Source: Acidicapsa acidisoli
GTDB lineage: Bacteria; Acidobacteriota; Terriglobia; Terriglobales; Acidobacteriaceae
DNA: 64,000 nucleotides
Reading direction: 5' to 3'
NCBI RefSeq assembly: GCF_025685625.1
Contig: NZ_JAGSYI010000005.1
Location: 124,001 to 188,000, forward strand
The notes beneath the pieces are model-generated. The model made no database searches. It saw only the letters and a list, made by a program, of their open reading frames with translations, and was not told the origin of the DNA. Within the stretch, counting starts at the first letter, position 1; each line of letters starts with the position of its first letter. The position numbers and the translations under genes were made by a program. Shown here piece by piece: positions 33,436 through 41,080 of the stretch.

Positions 33436-35859
33436 CTAGCGGGCTGACCACTTCCAGTTCCGAATCTCGGGCAGATCCTGTCCGTTTTCCGCGACATAGA
33501 GCCGGTGCTTCTGAATCTGCTCCGAGTAACGCTGCCGGGCGGCATCGGCGAGATGCGCGAGGCGGGGAATATGCCGGATGGCATCCTGTGTGAGCTGGTA
33601 GCGATCGATGTTGTTCCTAACGCACATGTCGAAGGGAGTCGTGGTCGTTCCCTCTTCCTTGTAGCCGCGAACGTGGAAATTGTCGTGACCGTGACGCCGG
33701 TATGTCAGGCGATGGATGCACCAGGGATAGCCGTGGAAGGCGAAAATTACGGGCTTGTCGGCGGTGAACGCCAGATCGAACTCCTCATCCGGAAGTCCGT
33801 GGGGATGCTCGGAACTGGGCTGTAGGGTCATCAGATCCACGACGTTGACGACGCGGATCTTGATATCGGGAACCTCTTCGCGGAGCAGCATGACCGCAGC
33901 CAGGGTCTCAAGGGTCGGCACGTCGCCGCAGCAGGCCATCACCACGTCCGGCTCTCCGGGATCGGAAGCCCATTGCCACACGCCGAGACCGGTGGTGCAG
34001 TGCTGCACAGCCTCGTCCATGGTGAGCCACTGCGGGGCGGGCTGCTTGCCAGCGACGATGAGATTGATGTAGTTGCGGCTGCGCAGGCAGTGGTCGCCGA
34101 CGGAGAGCAATGTGTTCGCGTCCGGAGGAAGATAGATGCGAGCGATATCTGCCTTTTTGTTCAACAGATGGTCGATGAAGCCAGGGTCCTGGTGCGAAAA
34201 GCCGTTATGGTCCTGCCGCCAGACGTGGGAGGTAAGCAGGTAATTGAGCGAGGCGATGGGCTTGCGCCAAGGAATCTCGCGGGTGACTTTGAGCCACTTG
34301 GCGTGCTGGTTGACCATCGAATCCACGATGTGGATGAAGGCCTCGTAGCAGGAGAAGAATCCGTGGCGGCCGGTGAGCAGATAGCCTTCCAGCCAGCCCT
34401 GGCAGAGATGCTCGCTAAGCACCTCCATCACGCGGCCTGTCTCGGAGAGGTTTTCGTCGACCGGCAATGTCTCGGCCATCCAGGCTTTGCCAACGCCAGT
34501 GATCACGTCCTGAATACGGTTGGAAGCGGTCTCGTCGGGGCCGAAGACGCGGAAGTTCTTGTCGGCGAGGTTGGCCTGCATGACGGCGTGCAGCAGTTTG
34601 CCGAGAATGCGCGTGGATTCGACGTCTTCCTGCCCGCGCGCATTGGTGTCGATCTTTACTTCGAAATCGCGGAAGTTGGGTACGATGAGCGGCTTCATCA
34701 GCAGGCCGCCGTTGGCGTGAGGATTCATGCCCATGCGCCGCAGTCCCTTAGGTGCAAGATCGGCCAGATCGTTGCGGAAACGGCCTTTTTCGTCGAACAG
34801 CTCTTGCGGCTTGTAGGAGCGCATCCATTCGTCAAGCAGCCGCAGGTGATCCGGTTTTTCGAAGATTTCAGAGAATGGGACCTGGTGGGCGCGCCAAGTG
34901 CCCTCGACCGGCTTGCCATCAACAAATTTCGGGCCGGTCCAGCCCTTGAGAGTGCGCAGAATCAGCATGGGCCAGCGCGGGCGTTCGAGTTTGGTCGCGT
35001 CCTGTCCCGGTTCGCGGGCTGCTTTCTGGATTGCCGCGATGCGGTCGAGCATGATGTCGAGAACGGCGGCCATCTGCTGGTGCATCGTCTCGGGATCGTG
35101 CCCCTCCAGCGTGAAGGGCTCGTAGCCGTAGCCGCGCATCAGGTCTTCCAACTCGAAGTGTGGAATGCGAGCGAGAACCGTAGGATTGGCGATCTTGAAG
35201 CCGTTAAGATGCAGGATGGGCAGCACCGCGCCGTCCGTTGCCGGATTGAGGAATTTGTTGGAGTGCCAGCTTGCGGCCAACGGGCCGGTTTCGGCCTCGC
35301 CGTCGCCTACGACGCAGGCGACGAGCAGGTCCGGATTGTCATAGGCTGCGCCGTAGGCGTGCACCAGCGAGTATCCGAGTTCGCCGCCCTCGTGGATTGA
35401 CCCCGGCGTCTCGGGTGCGACGTGGCTGGGAATACCCAGCGGCCAACTGAACTGGCGGAAGAGCCGCTTGATGCCGTCCGCATTCTGCTCGACGGCGGGA
35501 TAAAGCTCGGTATAGGAGCCTTCGAGGTAGGTATTGGCCACGATCCCCGGGCCGCCGTGGCCGGGGCCGATGATATAGATCATGTTCAGGTTGCGCTCGT
35601 TGATAGCGCGATTGAGATGGACATAGAGAAAATTCAGTCCGGGAGTGGTGCCCCAGTGGCCGAGCAGGCGCGGCTTTATGTCGTCCAGCGTGAGCGGCTG
35701 CTGTAACAGCGGATTGTCTTTGAGGTAGATCTGGCCCACGGAGAGATAGTTGGCGGCACGCCAGTAGGCGTCCATTTTGGCCAGGATCTCGGGGCTGAGT
35801 GTTGCTCTAGTTTCGGGGGTGATTTGCGCCTCGTCTGTGAGAATTGTCTCTTCCGCCAT
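33436..35859 (-). CDS. xfp: Xylulose-5-phosphate/fructose-6-phosphate phosphoketolase
   Basis: The protein has 807 residues, the normal length. Thiamine-diphosphate signatures are seen: [39 protein letters not shown] (cut), and [21 protein letters not shown]. The second half has the [11 protein letters not shown] and [11 protein letters not shown] segments. It splits xylulose 5-phosphate or fructose 6-phosphate with phosphate into acetyl phosphate plus glyceraldehyde 3-phosphate or erythrose 4-phosphate. The start is ATG 35859 with GAGG upstream. It heads the two-gene operon with acetate kinase. Xylulokinase at 11985 could supply its substrate. Confidence 0.95.
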   Translation of the reverse strand: MAEETILTDEAQITPETRATLSPEILAKMDAYWRAANYLSVGQIYLKDNPLLQQPLTLDDIKPRLLGHWGTTPGLNFLYVHLNRAINERNLNMIYIIGPGHGGPGIVANTYLEGSYTELYPAVEQNADGIKRLFRQFSWPLGIPSHVAPETPGSIHEGGELGYSLVHAYGAAYDNPDLLVACVVGDGEAETGPLAASWHSNKFLNPATDGAVLPILHLNGFKIANPTVLARIPHFELEDLMRGYGYEPFTLEGHDPETMHQQMAAVLDIMLDRIAAIQKAAREPGQDATKLERPRWPMLILRTLKGWTGPKFVDGKPVEGTWRAHQVPFSEIFEKPDHLRLLDEWMRSYKPQELFDEKGRFRNDLADLAPKGLRRMGMNPHANGGLLMKPLIVPNFRDFEVKIDTNARGQEDVESTRILGKLLHAVMQANLADKNFRVFGPDETASNRIQDVITGVGKAWMAETLPVDENLSETGRVMEVLSEHLCQGWLEGYLLTGRHGFFSCYEAFIHIVDSMVNQHAKWLKVTREIPWRKPIASLNYLLTSHVWRQDHNGFSHQDPGFIDHLLNKKADIARIYLPPDANTLLSVGDHCLRSRNYINLIVAGKQPAPQWLTMDEAVQHCTTGLGVWQWASDPGEPDVVMACCGDVPTLETLAAVMLLREEVPDIKIRVVNVVDLMTLQPSSEHPHGLPDEEFDLAFTADKPVIFAFHGYPWCIHRLTYRRHGHDNFHVRGYKEEGTTTTPFDMCVRNNIDRYQLTQDAIRHIPRLAHLADAARQRYSEQIQKHRLYVAENGQDLPEIRNWKWSAR

Positions 35860-36046
35860 GCTGCACCTCGCTGGAGCGGCTGATGGATTACCGGGGAGAT
35901 TTCCATCAACGCCCGTTCACAGCGATGCTAGCAGCCCTATAGGAAAGGTCTGTGTGATTCGGGACACATTCTAAGTGGAGGCGCTTTGAATGGGAGATTG
36001 CGTCGTCGGCGGCTGATAATTTCATCTCCCGTTCATATTTTGGGCT

Positions 36047-36880
36047 CTATTTTCCTGGCTTCGCGACGTTGCGTTTCTCCCAAATCTTGGCGTCGATCAG
36101 GAAGCGGAACCAGAAGGTTTGCAGGACCCAGAAGATAAAGCCTTCGGTGCCGTCGAGGAAGCCGAGTTTGAAGAAGAATCGGTAGCCAAAAAGGGCAAAA
36201 GGCCGCACGAAGAGCGGGAGATTGTTGTATTTCTCGCGCAGGGCGCGTTTGCGCTGCGCCGGATTTCCTTTGGAGTCGGCGACAAGACGGCCGGCCTCAT
36301 GCGCGGCATCCATTTCGGCGACTTCGCCATCGGCCCAGCGATTGTGGCGCGCGGTCCACTCCGAAAGGCTCATGGCGATGTCGTCTACCATTACGCCGGG
36401 AAGTTGGCCGTTGGTTCCGCTAAGGAGGAGAAAATGCTGATCGTACTTGCGGTCTTCGCATCGGCCAATGCCGCTGCGAAAGAGACGCAGGTGCCAGGTG
36501 GGGCTCATGCCTCCGTGACGCAGAACACGGCCGAGAAACTTGACGTAGCGGGGGACGAAGTAACCCGAGTGCTCCGGGTCGTCGGGCAGGGCGAGGATGG
36601 CGGCGACCAGTTCGTCATCCATGACCTCATCGGCGTCGAGGTGAAGCTGCCATTTGCGGGTAATAGGAAGGTTGTCGATGGCCCAGTTGCGCTGAGCGCC
36701 ATAGTTTTCAAAAGCATGTTGCACGACCTTTGCGCCGTGCGACTCGGCCAGCGCCACGGTGCCGTCGGAGCTAAAGGAGTCCACTACGAATATTTCGTTT
36801 GAAACCTGGCGGGCGCGGGTCAGGGTTGTGCCCAGAGTGTCCTCGGAGTTGAAAGAAAGCAGAATAACGGTGGGCTGCAT
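36047..36880 (-). CDS. Family 2 glycosyltransferase
   Basis: The protein has 277 residues with a GT-A fold: VILLSFNSEDTLGTTL, FVVDSFSSDGTVALAESHGA, and the metal-binding DAD motif in LHLDADEVMDDELVAAI. The C-terminus (FFFKLGFLDGTEGFIFWVLQT) is hydrophobic, typical of membrane-associated LPS-core glucosyltransferases such as the WaaE/KdtX group. ATG 36880 has GAGGT close upstream. It is downstream of the acyltransferase (108 bases) and ProC on the same strand. A role in cell-envelope glycan synthesis is inferred; the sugar donor is unknown. Confidence 0.88.
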   Translation of the reverse strand: MQPTVILLSFNSEDTLGTTLTRARQVSNEIFVVDSFSSDGTVALAESHGAKVVQHAFENYGAQRNWAIDNLPITRKWQLHLDADEVMDDELVAAILALPDDPEHSGYFVPRYVKFLGRVLRHGGMSPTWHLRLFRSGIGRCEDRKYDQHFLLLSGTNGQLPGVMVDDIAMSLSEWTARHNRWADGEVAEMDAAHEAGRLVADSKGNPAQRKRALREKYNNLPLFVRPFALFGYRFFFKLGFLDGTEGFIFWVLQTFWFRFLIDAKIWEKRNVAKPGK

Positions 36881-36988
36881 ATACCTCGATGCTATTCGAT
36901 CCCCGCCTTGAAGCCGAAGCAAAAGCGCTTTGCAGGGTGAGGCTGGATGATGTCTTCCCGCACTTTAAGACGACTCGAAATACGTGAC

Positions 36989-38110
36989 TTAAGTGCTCTT
37001 GAAATATCGCTTGAGCTTCAGAATCTGCGATTCGAAGCCGTACCAGAGCGCTGTCGCGACTGCCGTCGAAGCCACTAGGCGCAGGGCGACGATGGCCAGA
37101 TTCCCTGCGATTCCGATGTGGTACTTGTCATCCAAACGGGCATCGAAGTTCCCGAAATACACGAAGACCAGGATGTGGGTCATATACATGCCGTAGCTGA
37201 TCTGTCCGTAGAAGGCCAGCGGGCCGCGCCTGAGAACGACGGCGAACGGGTTTCGCGAACCGGTTCCGGCGATGGCTGCGAGAACTACCCCGGCAAATGC
37301 GAGGGCCAGCGCGGAATCGAGGAACGACGTGCCGCCTGCGATGGTCGCGGTCGCCCAGAAGCCGGCGACAGCAGCGGTCAGGCCGATCCAGAGCCAGACG
37401 CGGCGCGAGAGATTCAGCCGATCGAGACCGAGCGCAAGCAGGCTGCCTAGGGCGATTCCATCGAGATGGATTGCGGTGTGGGTGCCATTCAGCCAGTGCG
37501 GGTGAAGATAGCGCACCAGCGGCGAGACGGCAAGCATCGCCAGCAGGATTCCCGGCAGAAGCCAACGCTGTAATCGTCCTTTGACGAAGCGAGCGGAGCC
37601 CAGCAAAACTAGTGGCGCCCAGACGAAGTAGTACTGCTCTTCGATTGCCAGCGACCAGGTGGGGCCGAGTGTGCCGGGGAGCGGGGTGTGGCGCAGGTTT
37701 TGGAGAAAGAGCACATAGGCCACCAGCGTCTTCCAGTGGCTCTGATGCGCCAGCGTATCGCCCAGAAACCATTCCGGCACTGCATAGCAGACGGCAAGCA
37801 GCAGAAAATACACCGGCCAGATGCGCAGCGCCCGCCGCGCGTAGAAATTGCGGAAATAATGCGGCTTGTCACGCGACTCGATCAGGATGGAAGTGATCAG
37901 AAAGCCTGAAAGCACGAAGAAGAGATTCACGCCTGCCCATCCCCAGAGAGAGGCGTAGTGAATCCAGGTGCCCTCAAGCCGCGTATGGCAGTGATAGACA
38001 ACCACCGCCAGCACCGCCAGCCCGCGCAGGCCCTGCAACTCGGGGATGTAGGCTGGCAGCCACTGGGGGCGCTGACTGGTTCGGGACGGGATCTGGATGG
38101 AATTGCTCAA
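36989..38110 (-). CDS. OafA-type membrane acyltransferase
   Basis: The protein has about 373 residues and ten spans of acyltransferase family 3: IPELQGLRGLAVLAVVVYHCH at the start (cut), GVNLFFVLSGFLITSIL, FYARRALRIWPVYFL and ISYGMYMTHILVFVYF. These enzymes O-acylate surface or exported sugars. The start is probably TTG 38110, 14 bases after the proC stop. The first 16 codons have no ATG or GTG, and the frame continues far upstream across proC, where its Arg/His-rich composition shows it is not coding. It may be coupled to proC and precedes the glycosyltransferase, so envelope polysaccharide decoration is a reasonable inference. Confidence 0.85.
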   Translation of the reverse strand: MSNSIQIPSRTSQRPQWLPAYIPELQGLRGLAVLAVVVYHCHTRLEGTWIHYASLWGWAGVNLFFVLSGFLITSILIESRDKPHYFRNFYARRALRIWPVYFLLLAVCYAVPEWFLGDTLAHQSHWKTLVAYVLFLQNLRHTPLPGTLGPTWSLAIEEQYYFVWAPLVLLGSARFVKGRLQRWLLPGILLAMLAVSPLVRYLHPHWLNGTHTAIHLDGIALGSLLALGLDRLNLSRRVWLWIGLTAAVAGFWATATIAGGTSFLDSALALAFAGVVLAAIAGTGSRNPFAVVLRRGPLAFYGQISYGMYMTHILVFVYFGNFDARLDDKYHIGIAGNLAIVALRLVASTAVATALWYGFESQILKLKRYFKST

Positions 38111-38124
38111 GCGAGTGAAGGCTC

Positions 38125-38979
38125 TTAACCCGCGGCCAGTTCTTTGGCTCGCTGCGTGGCGCGCATGACGGCTTTGATGAGCGTGACGCGCAGGCCGCCT
38201 TCTTCGAGTTCCAGAATGCCGTCGATGGTGCAACCGGCTGGAGTGGTGACGGCATCTTTGAGCAGCGCCGGATGGTAGCCGGTGTCGAGCACCATCTTGG
38301 CTGCGCCAAAGGTGGTCTGCGCGGCGAGCAGCGTTGCGGTATCGCGCGGCAGGCCGACCTTGACGCCGGCCTCGGCCAACGACTCCAGGATGATGTAGAT
38401 ATATGCCGGACCGGAGCCGGATAGCCCCGTAACTGCGTCCATGTGCTTTTCGTCCACGGTGACGGTGCGGCCGACGGTTTCGAAGATGCGCCGGGCCAGA
38501 TCCATCTGCGCGTCGGTCACGAAACGGCCGCGGCACAGCCCGGCGATGCCTGCTCCCAGCGCAGAAGGCGTGTTGGGCATGGCGCGAATGACGCCGATTT
38601 CGATCCCGGCGGCTTCTTCGATCGAATCCGTCTTCACGGAAGCGGCGAAGGAAACGATCGTTTTCTGCGGCGTGAGCGCCGGACGAATCTGCTTCACAAG
38701 GTCCGCAACCTGTAAGGGCTTTACACCCAGCAGGATCAGATCGGCCTGCTGCGCGGCGGCCAGATTATCGGTTGAAACATCGACGCCCCATTGCGTGGAG
38801 ATCGCCAGGGCACGCTCGGCGTGCGCGACGGTGGCATGAATCTGATCGGGAGCGAAGAGGTTCTGCTTCAGAAATGCCTGAAGCAAAATGCCGCCTATCT
38901 TGCCGGCTCCGAGCACGGCGACGCGGACGTTGGGCAACTGCGCGGGAATTTCGACTGCCGGTACGGCGATTTCAGACAC
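38125..38979 (-). CDS. proC: Pyrroline-5-carboxylate reductase
   Basis: The protein has 284 residues. The Rossmann dinucleotide loop is VAVLGAGKIGG, the centre has VIRAMPNTPSALGAG, and the C-terminal signature is VTGLSGSGPAYIY with PAGCTIDGILELEEGG. It makes proline from pyrroline-5-carboxylate with NAD(P)H. GTG 38979 is preceded by AAAGGA at 7 bases. The frame extends to 39066 without a ribosome site. It lies just upstream of the acyltransferase gene, possibly cotranscribed. Confidence 0.93.
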   Translation of the reverse strand: MSEIAVPAVEIPAQLPNVRVAVLGAGKIGGILLQAFLKQNLFAPDQIHATVAHAERALAISTQWGVDVSTDNLAAAQQADLILLGVKPLQVADLVKQIRPALTPQKTIVSFAASVKTDSIEEAAGIEIGVIRAMPNTPSALGAGIAGLCRGRFVTDAQMDLARRIFETVGRTVTVDEKHMDAVTGLSGSGPAYIYIILESLAEAGVKVGLPRDTATLLAAQTTFGAAKMVLDTGYHPALLKDAVTTPAGCTIDGILELEEGGLRVTLIKAVMRATQRAKELAAG

Positions 38980-39148
38980 GGTGTATTCCTTTTGCCGAAA
39001 AGAGTTGCGAATTGACTTCTTTTCAGAATAACCTTTCGCCGCGCTCCGAGGCTGCGTCCAAGGCAAAAGCCTGGGCTTGCGACTCGCACATTGGTTTTCC
39101 GACCGGCTAGTATGGATGACGCGATTGATTTGCAGAAAGGGGTTCGGG

Positions 39149-39481
39149 ATGGCGACCCAGGATACCGTCCAGTTAAATCAGGTCAACCAGCGGCTCGAGG
39201 TCACGCAATCCTGCTTGTCCTATTCCACGTTCAAGGACGTCAACCTATCCAATGCGAGCTTTGACGACATCAATTTCTCAGGGGCATCGATCCGGAACGC
39301 GAACCTTTCCGGATGGCGCGTCCGGGATGTCAGCTTTTCGGGGCTTCAGATTACGCAGGCCGATCTGCGCGGCGCTTCTATTTCGGAGTGCCTTCTGGAG
39401 GGAATGACCATCGACGGGATCGTTGTTTCAGAGATGATCGCCACGTACCGCAACCTGCATCCGGATACCCGCTTGAAGTAG
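39149..39481 (+). CDS. Pentapeptide repeat protein
   Basis: The protein has 110 residues and its centre has clear A(D/N)LXX-type steps: STFKDVNLSNASFDDINFSG, IRNANLSGWRV, and QADLRGASISECLLEG. These form a right-handed quadrilateral beta-helix. Such proteins have diverse roles, including DNA mimicry, and none can be inferred here. ATG 39149 is preceded by AAGGGG. An upstream ATG at 39116 is possible but less favoured. It converges with the amino acid permease. Confidence 0.85.
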   Translation: MATQDTVQLNQVNQRLEVTQSCLSYSTFKDVNLSNASFDDINFSGASIRNANLSGWRVRDVSFSGLQITQADLRGASISECLLEGMTIDGIVVSEMIATYRNLHPDTRLK

Positions 39482-39503
39482 TAAATGCCTCAAGATTTGC
39501 CGG

Positions 39504-40991
39504 TCAAGGTTTGCCGGTGTCGGATTGCCCGGCGCTCACAAACGGCCAGTCTCCACGGCCTCGCGCGCGAATCATATAAATCACGGTCCCGCTGGCGGCA
39601 ATCGCGGCGGCTGCTCCCAACTCCCGCAGCGGGTTAGGCCGATACGCGAGAATGAAAAGAAATCCGGCGATTGCGGCGAGCGGCGGCAACGGGTACAGCG
39701 GAATTCGAAATGGCCGGGGCAGGTTGGGCTGTTTGAAACGCAGCCAGATGACTCCGGCCTGCTGCAATAGAAACTGCAGCACGATGCGAATGACGACCAG
39801 CAGCGTGATCACCTGGCTCAGCGAGAAAAAGCAGAAGCACGTCGCCACCAGGCCGAGCGCGATCAGCGAACGGTGAGGAAATCCGTGACGGGCGTGCACT
39901 GCGGCAAGTCCTGAGAAGTAGTTCCCGTCGCGGGCGGCGGCGTAGGGCACGCGCGAGTAGCCGAGCAGCAGCGAAAAGACCGACGCAAAGGCGCTCCACA
40001 GGATAAGCGCGGCAAGCGTTTGCCCAGCGACGCGTCCGAAGGCGGATTGGGCGATTTCCGCGACCAGCGAGAGGCGCGATTGCACGCTCGCTTTGGCTGC
40101 AGCCGAGGAAACAGCACCCAGCGACGGCAGCACGGCCAGATTCATCGTGACATATAAGGTAGCGACCACTGCGATGGAGATGAGGATTGCGCGGGGAATG
40201 GTCTTCTCGGGCCGCTTCACCTCCGAGCCGAGAAAACAGATGTTGTAGTAGCCCCAATAGTCGTAGCAGGTGATCATCGTCGCCTGCGCCAGTGCCGACA
40301 GAAGCGTGCCCGATGGCCCCGCGGCCAGGTGGGAGAATGGCCACACCCCGACGCTGCCGGAATCGATGAGGCCGTGGCGCGCACCGTTGACGAAGCCGGA
40401 AACGATGACGCCGGCCAGGGTGAGCAGCACACCGGCGAAGAGCACCCACGCCATCCTGGTGATTGAGGTGAGGTTGCGATAGAGCAGCGAGGTGACCAAA
40501 ATACAGGTTGCGGCGGCAACGAGGTTTGTCCCGTGCAACTGGGGCAGGGCGGCGAATGGCTGAGCGGCCAGCGGCGGCCAGATGTAAGCCAGAAAGGTCG
40601 CCAGGCCAATGCAGCCGGAGGCGATGGATAGCGGCGCGGAAAAGCTGAGCTGCCAGACATACAAAAAGGAGATCCACCGGCCCGCGCCATCTTCGCCGTA
40701 AATCTGGCGCAGGAAGGCGTAGGAACCGCCGGCACGCGGAAATGCCGCGCCCAGTTCGGCGCAGACTAGGCCGTCGCAAACGGCGATGAAGGCCCCGAGC
40801 AGCCATGCCCAGACGGCGAATCGGCTGCCTGCAGCAGCTATGACAAGCGGCAGGGTCAGAAACGGACCCACCCCGATCATGTCCATCATGTTGAGAGCTA
40901 CGGCGGAAGACAGGCCGATGCGGCGCGACAGACCGCCAGAGTGCGACTGCGCTTCGGAGCTCGATCCTGAGGGGACTGCGGATAGGGTCAT
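39504..40991 (-). CDS. APC family amino acid permease
   Basis: The protein has 495 residues with about twelve spans. APC features include LSSAVALNMMDMIGVGPFLTLP in span 1 (cut), AELGAAFPRAGGSYAFLRQIYG, GSEVKRPEKTIPRAILISI, and PFRIPLYPLPPL near the end. The GSEVKRPEKTIPRA motif is typical of amino acid transporters. The start is not certain: ATG 40991 leaves 89 bp before the divergent PIG-L gene. A GTG at 41069 is open but leaves almost no promoter. Substrate unknown. Confidence 0.88.
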   Translation of the reverse strand: MTLSAVPSGSSSEAQSHSGGLSRRIGLSSAVALNMMDMIGVGPFLTLPLVIAAAGSRFAVWAWLLGAFIAVCDGLVCAELGAAFPRAGGSYAFLRQIYGEDGAGRWISFLYVWQLSFSAPLSIASGCIGLATFLAYIWPPLAAQPFAALPQLHGTNLVAAATCILVTSLLYRNLTSITRMAWVLFAGVLLTLAGVIVSGFVNGARHGLIDSGSVGVWPFSHLAAGPSGTLLSALAQATMITCYDYWGYYNICFLGSEVKRPEKTIPRAILISIAVVATLYVTMNLAVLPSLGAVSSAAAKASVQSRLSLVAEIAQSAFGRVAGQTLAALILWSAFASVFSLLLGYSRVPYAAARDGNYFSGLAAVHARHGFPHRSLIALGLVATCFCFFSLSQVITLLVVIRIVLQFLLQQAGVIWLRFKQPNLPRPFRIPLYPLPPLAAIAGFLFILAYRPNPLRELGAAAAIAASGTVIYMIRARGRGDWPFVSAGQSDTGKP

Positions 40992-41080
40992 CAGTTGAGA
41001 AGATTCAGCTAACGGAAAGACGTCGCTACCGGCGTGCAAGGATTCGTACAGGCTGCCCGGATTGTACACTGGCGCTAGAG

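Noticed and set aside
33973-35400. A 475-codon plus-strand frame in phosphoketolase.
   Set aside because: Shadow of xfp; the xfp frame carries all the TPP motifs.
36989-38536. N-terminal extension of the acyltransferase to 38536.
   Set aside because: The first 140 codons overlap proC and are Arg/His-rich antisense-like sequence. The OafA fold starts after 38110.
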